From Tenacibaculum sp. Bg11-29 (lineage in GTDB: Bacteria > Bacteroidota > Bacteroidia > Flavobacteriales > Flavobacteriaceae): a DNA stretch of 64,000 nt. The translations under genes were made by a program, and so were the position numbers. This document shows, one piece after another, positions 1 through 8,757 of the stretch (its first letter is position 1; each line of letters opens with the position of its first letter). The stretch lies in the NCBI RefSeq assembly GCF_002836595.1, contig NZ_PJBB01000003.1:2045001-2109000 (forward strand). Direction: 5' to 3'. The notes under the pieces were generated by a model. That model saw nothing but the letters and a program-made list of their open reading frames with translations, did no database searches and was not told where the DNA came from.

Positions 1-1
1 A

Positions 2-244
2 ACAGAAGGGTGTATAAAAGGAATTATTAGAAAAAAAGTTATTGAAATTTTAGAGAAGAACCCTAATTATTCTATTGAAGAAACAGCTATTTCTCCATTT
101 GAATTACAAAAAGCAGATGAGGTTTTTATAACAAATGCAATTGTAGGTATTCAATCTGTATCTAATTATCGAAAAAAAGTATTTACATATGAAGTTACCA
201 ATAAAATAAAAAGCAGCCTTAAATTAGTAATGATAACAGGTTAA
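2..244 (+). CDS. Class IV aminotransferase, C-terminal part (gene starts before the window)
   Basis: The reading frame is open from the window edge to a TAA at 242-244 (80 codons). It carries the end of a fold-type IV PLP enzyme of the branched-chain aminotransferase / aminodeoxychorismate lyase family: TEGCIKGIIRKKVIE near the edge, then EVFITNAIVGIQSV, the usual place where the C-terminal half binds cofactor and substrate. The PLP lysine lies outside the window, so I cannot separate a pabC-type lyase from an ilvE-type aminotransferase. The stop overlaps by four bases the stop of the convergent YqgE gene. Confidence 0.75.
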   Translation, partial: TEGCIKGIIRKKVIEILEKNPNYSIEETAISPFELQKADEVFITNAIVGIQSVSNYRKKVFTYEVTNKIKSSLKLVMITG

Positions 245-798
245 TTCATTTGAATATCGCTCGGTGCATTTGCCCAAATTTTATATTCACCACCTTTTTG
301 AAGTAGTTTGTTTTTCCAGAAACTCTCATTTTTGGTGTTTAAGATATTCTCATAATCATTTTCAGAAATAAACCAAGAATCTGTATTTAATTCATCTTCT
401 AGCTGTGTTGTTTCCCAACCAGAATAGCCTAAGAAAAACCGAATATCGGTAGATTTTAATAGCCCTTCAATTAAAAGATCTTTTAAAAGTTCAAAATTAC
501 CTCCCCAATAAATACCGTTAGCAACTTCAATACTATTAGGAATTAATAGTGGTACTTTATGTATAAAATACAAATTGTCTTGTTCTACAGGTCCGCCTTG
601 GTATACGGTAAAATCACAATCAATCTCAGGAACTAAATCATTTAAAACATGATTTGAAGGCCTATTTAAAATAAAACCAACCGCATTTTTAGAGGTATGC
701 TCTGTTAATAAAATAATGGTTCGTTTAAAACAATTATCATTTAAAATAGCCGGTTTTGCAATTAGTAATCTGCCTTTTTCGGGGGTAAGTGCAATCAT
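241..798 (-). CDS. YqgE/AlgH family protein
   Basis: This 185-residue protein has the family's usual length and no signal peptide. Family landmarks are the N-terminal P-x-KG-L-L-I-A-P-like stretch (PEKGRLLIAKPAI), the GFILNRP motif near residue 42, the QGGPV motif near residue 68 and a C-terminal FLGYSGWE motif near 122. YqgE/AlgH proteins are cytosolic with no settled biochemical function; AlgH was named from an alginate phenotype in Pseudomonas. It is convergent with the aminotransferase gene and is followed, on the upstream side, by the LytTR regulator on the same strand after about 80 bases. Confidence 0.9.
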   Translation of the reverse strand: MIALTPEKGRLLIAKPAILNDNCFKRTIILLTEHTSKNAVGFILNRPSNHVLNDLVPEIDCDFTVYQGGPVEQDNLYFIHKVPLLIPNSIEVANGIYWGGNFELLKDLLIEGLLKSTDIRFFLGYSGWETTQLEDELNTDSWFISENDYENILNTKNESFWKNKLLQKGGEYKIWANAPSDIQMN

Positions 799-879
799 AA
801 TTTTAGTATTTATATCACTAAAATAAGTAAAATATTAATAAAACTTTAACATAAATGTTAAAATTTTTAATAAAGAGGA

Positions 880-1638
880 TTAAAGTTGTTGTATTTTTTC
901 TAAAGTATTGATTACTTCATTTCTTTTTCTAACTGATACCGGAACTGTTTTTTTATTTTTTAAAACCAAATAACCACCGTCAGATTTAATAAACTCTTTG
1001 ATATACTGTATATTAACTAAGTGACTTTGGTGAACTCTTAAAAAATCAAACTCTTTTAATATGTCAGCAAAATATTTAAGAGTCTTACCTACTAATATTT
1101 TTTGATTATTGATTAAATAAAACTCAGTATAATTATTATCTGACTTACAACGAATAATATCGTCTAAATTTACAATGATTATTTTGTCAGAAGTGTTTAA
1201 GGAAATTTTTTGAGGACGTTGATTTGGCTTTTTTATAGATTCTTGTAAAACATTTAGTTGTTCTTTATTTGGCTTTATTTGTTGTTTAGCTTTATTAATA
1301 GCATTTGCTAAATCTTCGTTAGAATAAGGTTTTAAAATATAATCGATTGCAGCAAATTTAAAAGCTTTAATAGCAAACTCATCACTAGCGGTAACAAAAA
1401 CAACTTTTGATGATAGGTTAGGATGTATTTCAAGAACATCAAAGCCAGTACCATCACCAAGCATAATATCTAAAAATAAAACATCAGGCTGTTTTTTTCT
1501 CAATAATATTGAAGCTTCAACAACGCTTTTTGCTGTACCAATAATCTCAATTTCTTTATGATGGTTTAAAATGTCGTTTTGTAGCATTTCTAAAGCAGCT
1601 GATTGATCTTCAACTAAAATGGCTGTAAGTTTATTCAT
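880..1638 (-). CDS. LytTR-family response regulator
   Basis: The 252-residue protein has a receiver domain (about 1-120) and a LytTR DNA-binding domain (about 150-250). The phospho-acceptor Asp lies in PDVLFLDIMLGDG near residue 57, with the acidic pair VEDQ at 9-12 and the conserved Lys in ILKPYSN near 104. The LytTR part shows the typical FLRVHQSHLVN and PVSVRKR segments. It is the last gene of a minus-strand operon: its first eight bases overlap the phosphoesterase gene, and a propeller histidine kinase is encoded just upstream, so the kinase is its likely partner. Confidence 0.92.
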   Translation of the reverse strand: MNKLTAILVEDQSAALEMLQNDILNHHKEIEIIGTAKSVVEASILLRKKQPDVLFLDIMLGDGTGFDVLEIHPNLSSKVVFVTASDEFAIKAFKFAAIDYILKPYSNEDLANAINKAKQQIKPNKEQLNVLQESIKKPNQRPQKISLNTSDKIIIVNLDDIIRCKSDNNYTEFYLINNQKILVGKTLKYFADILKEFDFLRVHQSHLVNIQYIKEFIKSDGGYLVLKNKKTVPVSVRKRNEVINTLEKIQQL

Positions 1639-2482
1639 GCGTTGTATTGGTTAATTTGAATAATGTTATTTCGGGTCTTACATTAAATCGAACTTGCCAT
1701 AAATGACCTAAAGCTCTGTTTATATACAAAGTTCTCCCATCTTTTAAATCTATTTTACCAGCACTATATCTTTTATTTTTAACTGGCAGTATAGGCGCTG
1801 GTAAAAAGGGTGGTTTTACTTGACCTCCGTGTGTGTGTCCAGATAAAATCCAACCTTTATAATTATTCCAAATATCTAAATCACATACATCAGGGTTGTG
1901 GCATAATACTAAATTTGCTTTTTTAGAATCATGTTGCTGCATAATTGGTTTAGGATTAAAATTTAACCCCCAATAATCATCAAGACCTATAATATTTAAA
2001 CCATTAAATTCTTTTTGGGTATTTCTTAATACGGTTATACCTGCTTGCTCTAATAAAGCGGTAATCGTATTAGCAACACTTGCTTCAGTCCAGTTTTTAC
2101 CATAATCGTGGTTTCCTAAAATAGCTACAGTAGCAATATTACCTTTAACGGCGTGTTTTAATACTTCTTCTAATTGTTTAAGTTGCTTTTTACTATCATA
2201 GCTAACAAAATCACCTGTATATACAACAAAATCGGGATTTAATTTTTGTGCTTTTTTAAATGAGTTTATGATATAGGTGTAATCAAAACGATCACCTATA
2301 TGTAAATCACTAAGTTGCATTAATTTTTTACCAATAAGGTTTGTTGGTAGGTTGTTTATAGGCATTCTTTTCTGAACAAATTCTAACCAAAAAGGCTCAA
2401 TTTGCCAGCTATATATTCCGCTTAAAAGGCCTGTTCCAAGTAATCCTGCAATTGTTTTTTTTATGAAATTTCGTCTTTTCAT
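1631..2482 (-). CDS. Calcineurin-like metallophosphoesterase, exported or membrane-anchored
   Basis: This 283-residue protein begins with a basic stretch, MKRRNFIKKTIAG, and a hydrophobic segment up to about residue 28: a signal anchor or Tat-like leader without a clean twin-arginine motif. The phosphoesterase signature follows in order: QLSDLHIGD (about 57), YTGDF (about 87), LGNHDYG (about 122), LCHNPDV (about 193) and SGHTHGGQV (about 214). These are the metal ligands of the YkuE-like family, which acts on phosphodiesters or lipid phosphates. It sits between a histidine kinase and its probable regulator, four bases after the kinase and overlapping the regulator by eight bases, so it is co-transcribed with the sensor system. 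The substrate is unknown. Confidence 0.9.
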   Translation of the reverse strand: MKRRNFIKKTIAGLLGTGLLSGIYSWQIEPFWLEFVQKRMPINNLPTNLIGKKLMQLSDLHIGDRFDYTYIINSFKKAQKLNPDFVVYTGDFVSYDSKKQLKQLEEVLKHAVKGNIATVAILGNHDYGKNWTEASVANTITALLEQAGITVLRNTQKEFNGLNIIGLDDYWGLNFNPKPIMQQHDSKKANLVLCHNPDVCDLDIWNNYKGWILSGHTHGGQVKPPFLPAPILPVKNKRYSAGKIDLKDGRTLYINRALGHLWQVRFNVRPEITLFKLTNTTHE

Positions 2483-2485
2483 TTT

Positions 2486-4474
2486 TTAAAAATCAGTTTT
2501 TAAAGGAATTTTAAAAGATACTTTTGTTCCAGTGGTAATATTTTTATCAAGAAGTTCTTTAATACGAAAAGCATTTCTTTTAGTTAATGTTTTAATACGT
2601 TCTTCAGTAATTTTAATAGCTACTGAATTGTGAGAACTTACTTTTTTATTTTTTTTAGATTCAAGAATTCCAATACCATTATCAATAATACTACAACGTA
2701 AATAATTATTTTTAGTAGAAAAATCTAATGTTATTTTTCCATCCTTTTTTGCTTTAATACCGTGTTTAATGCTGTTTTCTACAAAGGGCTGTATAAGCAT
2801 TGGTGGAATTAAAATTTCTTCGGAATCTAAATTTAAGTTTGTGTTTATTTGATAGTTAAAAGAGTTTGAACTCATTTGTTGTTCTAGTTCTATATAGTTT
2901 TTAAGAGCTGATATTTCTTCTGCTAAACTAATTTCTTCTTGTCTAGAGTTATTTAAAACACTGCGTAAAAGAACAGCAAATTTGCTTATGGTAGTATTTA
3001 ATTCAGTAGCTTTTCCTGAGTTTCCTAAGGCTTTAATACTGTTTAAAACATTAAAGATAAAATGAGGATTCATTTGTAATTGTAACGCTTTTTGTTCGAG
3101 CGACAATAAATGATTTTTTAATTGTAGTTTTTTTACTTTTGCTCTGTTTTTAGCTTTTATCTTTTTAATATAAAACAAAATTGTACCACTTAATAATAAA
3201 GCAGCTAAAGTAATACAAAGCCATTGAAACCAACTTTTCAGATAGATAGGCTTATCAATAAAAAAGTTAAATTGAATAGGATTACTTTCTATTTTTCCAA
3301 TTTTCGATTGTGCTATAAAAGTATAATTACCAGCGTTTAAATAAGCTAAATCAACAGTGTTTTTACTCGTCCAACTACTAAACTGGTTGTTTAATTTATA
3401 ACGATACAAAACCTTTTTTGGGTTATTTATATTAACTGTTTTGTAGGTAAATGAAATATGGTTTTTGGTTGGTTTTAATTGTAATGTTTTAGGGTAATTA
3501 TTAATATCGATAGTATCTAGTGCTTTGTAAACAACTTCGATGTTTTGAAAAGTAATTACTGGTTTGTTTTTTAAAGCTGTTTCTCCTTCTAGTTTAAAGA
3601 GCCCTCTGTTATTAGAGGCTATCCAAATGTTTTTTTGTTGATCTTGATATACTGTATTTATTTTATTGGTATTTATGGTATTGTATTTATTAATGCTTCT
3701 TTCAAAAGAAAAATTTTCGTCAAGTACAACAATTCCTTCATTTCTTGTAATAATCCAAAATTGATTATTAATTTTTTTGATACCAGTTATTTTATTTGGA
3801 GTAGTACTAATTGTTTCAGCAATATTATTTCTAATTAATTTAATTCCGTCATTATAAGTAGTCGCAATACAATTTTTATTATTGATAAGAATAGCGGTGT
3901 AATTACCTAATCCAACTCTTTTTAAAAGTGTTGGGTTAATTAGCTTATCTAGTTTCCATAAACTTTTATTAGTCGCTATCCAGTAAAATCTACCATCAAA
4001 TTTTAGGTCATTAATAACATTTAAATCTATTTGAAAATTTGTTCTAATATTTGAAAGAAAATCTTCTCGAACTCTTAAAATACCTTTATCGGTTCCTAAA
4101 AAAGTACCAGTAGTTGTTGTAATAATGCAATTGATTTTTTTTTCTTCAAAATTGATAAATTTATTACTGGTTTTAATACTTAAACCTTTATTTGTACCTA
4201 TTAAAAGGTTGTTTTTTGAAGAGATAACTGTTGTTTTATTTGAAATTAAGCCATCTTTATTTGTGTAGTTAAGAAACTCGTTTCCATCAAAACGAGATAG
4301 TCCTTTGTTGGTTGTAAGCCATAAATAACCAGTGTTATCTTGTGTGATATTAGTTATAGTTGCACTTGGTAACCCACTATTTGAGTTGTAATTTTTAAAC
4401 GCATTAATTTGCGCAACAATATTACATGTAGAAAAGATAAAAACAATAAAAAATAAACTTCGAAGAAACTTCAT
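2486..4474 (-). CDS. Sensor histidine kinase with beta-propeller sensor (LytS/YehU type)
   Basis: The architecture is: a signal peptide (MKFLRSLFFIVF to NIVAQ), two-component propeller repeats (about 25-300, with units like TGYLWLTTNKGLSRFDG), a Y_Y_Y/triple-Y domain (about 310-400), one transmembrane helix (about 415-440), then the LytS-type kinase core. The core has the phospho-acceptor His in LQMNPHFIFNVLNSI and the ATP-binding N-box PFVENSIKHG. I start it at 4474, giving 662 residues. The longer frame to 4504 would place the initiator inside a repetitive palindrome and add ten residues before the signal peptide. It is first in an operon with a phosphoesterase and a LytTR regulator. The periplasmic ligand cannot be inferred. 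Confidence 0.9.
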   Translation of the reverse strand: MKFLRSLFFIVFIFSTCNIVAQINAFKNYNSNSGLPSATITNITQDNTGYLWLTTNKGLSRFDGNEFLNYTNKDGLISNKTTVISSKNNLLIGTNKGLSIKTSNKFINFEEKKINCIITTTTGTFLGTDKGILRVREDFLSNIRTNFQIDLNVINDLKFDGRFYWIATNKSLWKLDKLINPTLLKRVGLGNYTAILINNKNCIATTYNDGIKLIRNNIAETISTTPNKITGIKKINNQFWIITRNEGIVVLDENFSFERSINKYNTINTNKINTVYQDQQKNIWIASNNRGLFKLEGETALKNKPVITFQNIEVVYKALDTIDINNYPKTLQLKPTKNHISFTYKTVNINNPKKVLYRYKLNNQFSSWTSKNTVDLAYLNAGNYTFIAQSKIGKIESNPIQFNFFIDKPIYLKSWFQWLCITLAALLLSGTILFYIKKIKAKNRAKVKKLQLKNHLLSLEQKALQLQMNPHFIFNVLNSIKALGNSGKATELNTTISKFAVLLRSVLNNSRQEEISLAEEISALKNYIELEQQMSSNSFNYQINTNLNLDSEEILIPPMLIQPFVENSIKHGIKAKKDGKITLDFSTKNNYLRCSIIDNGIGILESKKNKKVSSHNSVAIKITEERIKTLTKRNAFRIKELLDKNITTGTKVSFKIPLKTDF

Positions 4475-4495
4475 AAAAACAAACTTAACTAATTT

Positions 4496-4557
4496 AAACG
4501 TCATTGCGATAAAGTAATCTTACTATAAATTACTTCATGTTATTCGCAATGACGTTT
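4496..4557. repeat. Dispersed REP/MITE-like palindrome
   Basis: Perfect 14-base arms (AAACGTCATTGCGA and its complement) lie at 4496-4509 and 4544-4557. Inside them is a second imperfect pairing of AAAGTAAT with ATTACTT. The CGTCATTGCGA arm is of a type that recurs in intergenic palindromes of Bacteroidota genomes. It fills the gap between the lipoprotein gene and the kinase gene, so it may fold as an RNA hairpin downstream of the lipoprotein gene or ahead of the kinase. Confidence 0.7.
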
Positions 4558-4573
4558 CCCTAAAAATATTTAA

Positions 4574-5659
4574 TTATTTCATGGCATACAAACGCTTATT
4601 GTTTGTATCTGGTTTTACATGTTTTAAATCACCATAAGGTTTTGTTAAGGGCTTTAGTACACATAAAACTGATGTTTTTCCTTTAATTATTAATTTTGTA
4701 CCTTTTATTGTATAAGTCCATCTAAATTTATCTACAGGTATTTTTAGCTTATTCATTTCTTTCATTAAATCTTCATCACCAGCTATGAAATCCATAATTT
4801 CTTCTTGCATTATAAATGTTGGAATTTCATAATCTGCATTAATATAATCTACCTCTAATTTAATAGGTACGTTATATTGTTGTGTATATGGTTCGCCTAT
4901 GTAACGCTCTCTTTCATTTGTTAAAGCCGAAAACCAGTCTATTTCTTTTTCTTCAGGATATTTTTTTGCAATTTCTTTAGATAAATCTACCTTTCCTGGT
5001 GAATTTGCAGTTGGGTAAAATACATAATATGGTTGCGCTAAATAATGATTTGCAAACTCTCCACCGAATATATTAAAGTATGGTGAGGCAACAATTTGCG
5101 GAACTTGATCAGTAGAGAATACTTGTTTTAATTTTTTTAAAAGCTCAGTATTCTTGCCTAAACCGTTTGAATGAAATACAATTTTAGTATTTGTGTTAAT
5201 TCCAGTTTTTAAACTAGGTAATGTTTTTTTAGCAATACTTCTTTGTAACGATTCTGAGGTAATCTTTTCTCCGTTTATAACTGTTTCAAGGTTCATGCCT
5301 TTAAAAGGAGCGTTGTAATTAACAATATGAATTTCGCCATACGGGTTTTTAGAAGCATTTTTATTCATCCAAGAAATAATTTCTTCTAAAGAATATTCTT
5401 CATTTATAATTTGATAATTTTTTTCTTTAAAAAAAGCTCTAGCACTATCGTAAAACTTACTGTCACTTTTATCAAACCCAGCAATAAATACAATTGGTTT
5501 TCTTGAGTTTACTTTAATTTTATTTACAGTTTCTTCTTTTTTAGCAATGTTTCCCAACTCTTGGTTATTGTTTTCTTTTGTTTTTTTACAGTTTGTAAAT
5601 GTTCCGATTAGTAGTAGTAATCCCATTACCATTCCTACTTTTAAAATGTGTTTTTTCAT
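4574..5659 (-). CDS. Lipoprotein of unknown function
   Basis: The 361-residue protein has a lipoprotein signal: a basic start, a hydrophobic core, and a lipobox ending LIGTFTNC followed by KK, so it is probably anchored in the inner or outer membrane. From about residue 54 it has an alternating hydrophobic pattern (RKPIVFIAGFD, then GEIHIVNYNAPF and KIVFHSNGLGKN) that suggests an alpha/beta fold. The FHSNGLG segment vaguely resembles a nucleophile elbow but has no clear catalytic triad. A rather basic C-terminal third follows. I do not recognise a family. A 71-codon frame lies 28 bases upstream on the same strand. Confidence 0.75.
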   Translation of the reverse strand: MKKHILKVGMVMGLLLLIGTFTNCKKTKENNNQELGNIAKKEETVNKIKVNSRKPIVFIAGFDKSDSKFYDSARAFFKEKNYQIINEEYSLEEIISWMNKNASKNPYGEIHIVNYNAPFKGMNLETVINGEKITSESLQRSIAKKTLPSLKTGINTNTKIVFHSNGLGKNTELLKKLKQVFSTDQVPQIVASPYFNIFGGEFANHYLAQPYYVFYPTANSPGKVDLSKEIAKKYPEEKEIDWFSALTNERERYIGEPYTQQYNVPIKLEVDYINADYEIPTFIMQEEIMDFIAGDEDLMKEMNKLKIPVDKFRWTYTIKGTKLIIKGKTSVLCVLKPLTKPYGDLKHVKPDTNNKRLYAMK

Positions 5660-5687
5660 AGATCTATATTTTAAGGTTATTATATAA

Positions 5688-5903
5688 TTATTGTTTTAAA
5701 ATGATTGTTATATTTTTTTCTAAATTGTAACAGTTAGGTAGTTTGTTTAAAATATTAGGTAGATTTCTATCGTTAATCCATCTCCCATTTTCTTCCTTTT
5801 TAACAGCTACAATTAATCCGTTGTTGTTTACTTCTAGTTTTAAGCTATTGTATTTATTTAAATACATTTTTAATATTGATGAATAATTGTTATCAGACCA
5901 CAT
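5688..5903 (-). CDS. Small hypothetical protein
   Basis: A 71-codon frame starting MWSDNNYSSILKMYLN, with no signal peptide, no cysteines in pairs and no motif I recognise. It ends 28 bases before the lipoprotein gene and reads in the same direction, so it could be the first gene of a two-gene unit. Length and context give only modest support. Confidence 0.4.
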   Translation of the reverse strand: MWSDNNYSSILKMYLNKYNSLKLEVNNNGLIVAVKKEENGRWINDRNLPNILNKLPNCYNLEKNITIILKQ

Positions 5904-6114
5904 AATACTTGTTTTATACAGTCAAAATTAGGGGAGAAGTAGGGTGTAGTTTTAAGTTAATTAGAATTCGTAGTCAATAAATTAGAATTCGTTAAAAAAA
6001 AGAAGCTTTGCAAATGTTTTGTAATAGTGAAATTAATCTATAAAATGCCGTTTAGTAGGCTAGTGTATAGTGTGAATCTATGGTGTGTTAATCATGAACG
6101 ATTTTGATGCTCAT

Positions 6115-6187
6115 CGAATATTAAAAATACTGTAGGTTTTCAGGTTCTTAAAACTGAAAAGTTCATTGACATAGTTGTGGTAAGTAA
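6115..6187 (+). repeat. Leader repeat, copy 1 (upstream of 6390 gene)
   Basis: The 60 bases from 6121 match those from 7081 at 52 positions. Each copy lies about 200-270 bases upstream of a small membrane-protein gene. The ACTGAAAAGTTCATTGACAT segment resembles the short conserved block seen before and between rRNA genes in this phylum, but no rRNA gene is present. The rest of the 5904-6383 gap shows no credible gene. Confidence 0.7.
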
Positions 6188-6389
6188 TAAAAAGTATTTA
6201 AGAATTTATTATTAAATACTTTTATTCCGCGTATCCCTTCCATATGGTGTGTGTGGAGAAAAGAAGTCCGTATATGAACATGTTAACAACAAGGAACGTA
6301 AACATGACGTAACATTAACTAGTAACAAAAGTTTAAGACTTTCGTCTCACTAAAAATAACATTCGTTAAATGCAAAAAAATAATTGAAA

Positions 6390-6935
6390 ATGAAATTAAT
6401 AGTAAATAACAAAATTCAAGTGACTGTAGGAGTATTTTTTTTAGCTCTTGCATTTACTCTTTGGGAGTACTTTAATGGTGGAGTGATTTCTCATCATCTG
6501 CTTGGAAGACAAGATTTGCCAAAAATTTCTAACTGGTGGGGCTTATTAACTATTCCTCTATTATCTTGGTTAAGCCTATTTTTAATACATCGACGAAGAG
6601 ATAAGAAAATAAAATCAGGATCCAATTTTGAAGCTTATGAAGCTGAAATTTTGAAACGTTTTTTAGCAGCACTAGCATTTGGTATTATAGTGTCTTTATT
6701 ATGGGGATTTAATCTTGGGAGTATCTTGCAATATTTTATTCTTTTCCCTATTCTTATTGCCTTTTTTAAACCGGTTCATTTACCAGAATACTTATTAGGG
6801 TTTGTAATTGGAATGTTATTTACATTTGGAGGAATACTACCAATTATAATCGGGACGGTATTATTGATATTATGCTTTTTGGTAAATAGTTTAATACGAA
6901 TTCTTAAAAATTTATTTTCATCAAAATCTGATTGA
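6390..6935 (+). CDS. Small integral membrane protein, unknown
   Basis: A 181-residue protein from the ATG at 6390 (a TTG two codons earlier is possible). Hydrophobic stretches predict about five membrane helices: residues 10-25, 46-62, 86-104, 106-122 and 133-165. A basic cytoplasmic loop (IHRRRDKKIKSGSNF) follows the second helix. I do not recognise a family. It is followed by an intrinsic terminator at 7031-7051. The same leader and trailer sequences frame the next gene (7338-7745), so the two genes appear to be copies of one module carrying different proteins. Confidence 0.7.
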   Translation: MKLIVNNKIQVTVGVFFLALAFTLWEYFNGGVISHHLLGRQDLPKISNWWGLLTIPLLSWLSLFLIHRRRDKKIKSGSNFEAYEAEILKRFLAALAFGIIVSLLWGFNLGSILQYFILFPILIAFFKPVHLPEYLLGFVIGMLFTFGGILPIIIGTVLLILCFLVNSLIRILKNLFSSKSD

Positions 6936-7020
6936 ATAAAATGAACAAAACACGGATTAGTAAAATAGAAATAAAAACGTTTACTAACAAGATATATGCA
7001 GTCACGTTAAAAAAATATAC

Positions 7021-7147
7021 TACTTATCACAAACACCTTTTTTAGGTGTTTTTTTATGTCAAAATTTAAGTAATTGAACATTAAAAATACTGTAAGTTTT
7101 CTGATCCTTAAAACTGAAAAATTCATTCACATAATTGAGGTAAGTTA
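7021..7147 (+). repeat. Trailer-leader spacer repeat with intrinsic terminator
   Basis: The block joins a terminator (arms AAACACCT at 7031-7038 and AGGTGTTT at 7044-7051, then T-run) to leader repeat copy 2 (7075-7147). The terminator part recurs at 7921-7960 after the next gene, preceded in both places by TACTTAYCACRA. The arrangement is gene, spacer, gene, spacer, which suggests duplication or cassette-like exchange of the genes between constant spacers. Confidence 0.75.
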
Positions 7148-7337
7148 AAAAAATTGCAATTTTCATAAGGGTATAATTAATTCATTAAGTTTGTACAAAA
7201 CATATGATTACTATGTTATCTATATCCATCTCATATAAGATGTACAGTTGCCTTAGCAACTATATAACACTGTTGTGTTTTATGCACAAATTATTAAATA
7301 TTTAAAACAAACAGAAACGTAAATTATATTAAGAAAA

Positions 7338-7745
7338 ATGATTAAATCTTTCAAAAAATCTATAAATACAGAAGATATTGTACAGGTAATAATTGGGGCC
7401 TCAGCATTGACTGTTCCTGTAGCATTCTCAGAAGAATCTTGGAGGCTTAGTGAAACGTTACCTTTATTTAACGTAATTCTACTTGTTTTTTTATCGTTAT
7501 CATTTATAAGTTTATACTCTATTCAAGGAATATTTCAAGGGCAAATAAAAAACAGATTATCCCATTTCATTTTTCGGATCATAATTGATTATGGAGTTGC
7601 TCTTATTATCGTTTTTATTGTTCTATTTGCACTTAACAGAATGCCCATTTTAGAAGACCCGATAATTGCTTTGAAAAGAATAATCATACTTGGTTTTCCT
7701 GCATCTATGGGAGGAGTCATTGTTGATGGGTTTGATAAAGAATAA
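7338..7745 (+). CDS. Small integral membrane protein, possibly DUF2391-like
   Basis: The 135-residue protein has about four hydrophobic helices (residues 13-30, 44-62, 82-104 and 114-130). The first carries ALTVPVAFSEESW and the last FPASMGGVIVD. The overall pattern recalls the TIGR02587/DUF2391 membrane proteins, usually longer; I rate that link as tentative. No catalytic residues can be proposed. Leader repeat copy 2 lies about 200 bases upstream and a terminator follows at 7932-7951. Confidence 0.7.
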   Translation: MIKSFKKSINTEDIVQVIIGASALTVPVAFSEESWRLSETLPLFNVILLVFLSLSFISLYSIQGIFQGQIKNRLSHFIFRIIIDYGVALIIVFIVLFALNRMPILEDPIIALKRIIILGFPASMGGVIVDGFDKE

Positions 7746-7920
7746 TTAGATATTGATTAATGTTTATTTGTTTCGAAAATGAAAAAAGAAGAGGAAAGTA
7801 TAACAACGATTATAATTAATTTCTTGGGTATGTGTACTCGAAAAATCGTACAGATTTTCTCTACGTTCGGTTACCTTTAAACCGTACAACGAAATCATAT
7901 ACAATAACCTTATAAAATAA

Positions 7921-7990
7921 TACTTACCACGAACACCTTTTTTAAGGTGTTTTTTTATGTCAAAAATTAAAGTAAATGAATATTAAAATA
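7921..7990 (+). terminator. Intrinsic terminator and truncated copy of the spacer repeat
   Basis: Arms AACACCTT (7932-7939) and AAGGTGTT (7944-7951) with a T-run. It is the same trailer as at 7021-7060. The leader that should follow survives only as a fragment (GAATATTAAAATA), so a third module seems to have been lost here. Confidence 0.75.
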
Positions 7991-8097
7991 AGTGTAGTTA
8001 ATTAAAGTTGCCAAAACCACAAAGAGGCACGAAATAACTGTTGATTTTATGAAAATCTATAGTAGTAACTATTTCAGCTAAGAGAACGAAAAAAACA

Positions 8098-8166
8098 TTA
8101 AAAGTAGAACTCCCGAAAGAGTTCTACATTAATCTAAATTACTAGTCATAACCCTTCCAAATTATG
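8098..8166 (-). ncRNA. Candidate short transcript, family A copy 1
   Basis: On the minus strand a TAGTTTTG box (8173-8180) is followed by about 65 bases ending in a terminator (arms GTAGAACTC, 8104-8112 and 8119-8127). In between is GGAAGGG, then ATG and a six-codon frame (MTSNLD, stop). Copy 2 at 9244-9312 keeps all these elements. Either a small RNA or a minigene; no expression evidence. Confidence 0.45.
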
Positions 8167-8203
8167 AGTGAGCAAAACTATATAATCAAAAAGAATAATG
8201 ATG

Positions 8204-8267
8204 AAAAAAAACCATAAAATAAGTAAGGTAAAAACGTGAAATACATATTAATTAAACTGTAGTTAAA
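8204..8267 (-). repeat. Shared A-tract element R1
   Basis: This 64-base element is identical to R2 (8524-8587) except at two positions. Diverged copies are at 9351-9400, 9919-9980, 10098-10159, 11290-11340 and 11594-11655, with a variant at 9452-9510 and 10404-10450. It contains CCATAAAATAA, GTAAGGTAAAA and CCGTAAAATAA-like blocks, three 11-base units in a row. Each copy ends about ten bases before the preceding unit's hairpin and lies upstream of the next minus-strand promoter box. Confidence 0.8.
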
Positions 8268-8410
8268 AGATATGAAAAAAGCTCCAAAAGGAGCTTGTAA
8301 TCAATTCAAATAATATAGGTATGTTGTTATATAAGGGAATTATTAAAAGAGGACAAAATAATTCTTACACTTTTGTGAAACAGTTATTTATGTTAGGTCG
8401 AATATAAATT

Positions 8411-8486
8411 AAATAAGAGCTCATTTCTGAACTCTTATTTATTAATAAAAGCTTTTATCCCCATAAAGAAAGCTCTTTATATTTAA
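8411..8486 (-). ncRNA. Candidate short transcript, family C copy 1
   Basis: A minus-strand TAATTTTG box (8493-8500), perfect to the TAnnTTTG consensus, is followed by about 75 bases that end in the AAATAAGAG..CTCTTATTT hairpin (8411-8440, one mismatch). The transcript would contain a nine-codon frame starting ATGGGG. Element R2 lies just upstream of the promoter. Confidence 0.45.
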
Positions 8487-8757
8487 TATTTTCAAAATTA
8501 AATAATTAAGGATAAGTATATAGAAAAAAAACCATAAAATAAGTAAGGTAAAAACGTAAAATACATATTAATAAAACTGTAGTTAAATAATGTAATAATT
8601 GGTGGTTAAAAATGAATTGATGTTAATAAAAGCAAAGATTTAATCTAAAGGTATTAGCAAATGCAAGACCGAAATATTTATAATTTTCTTTTGAAATTTA
8701 TCAAAAATTCATGTATCAATTTTATACATGAAGTAATCATGAGAAAAGGGGGGCATA

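Noticed and set aside
4475..4504. Ten extra N-terminal residues of the histidine kinase
   Set aside because: They would start inside a dispersed palindrome and precede a complete signal peptide that has its own ATG.
6115..6187. rRNA operon leader or spacer
   Set aside because: The TTCATTGACAT block resembles one, but no 16S, 23S, 5S or tRNA sequence could be found nearby.
8201..8239. Conserved 12-residue peptide (MKKNHKISKVKT) encoded by the shared A-tract element
   Set aside because: Other copies lack the ATG, carry indels that break the frame, or have stops, so conservation is at the DNA level.
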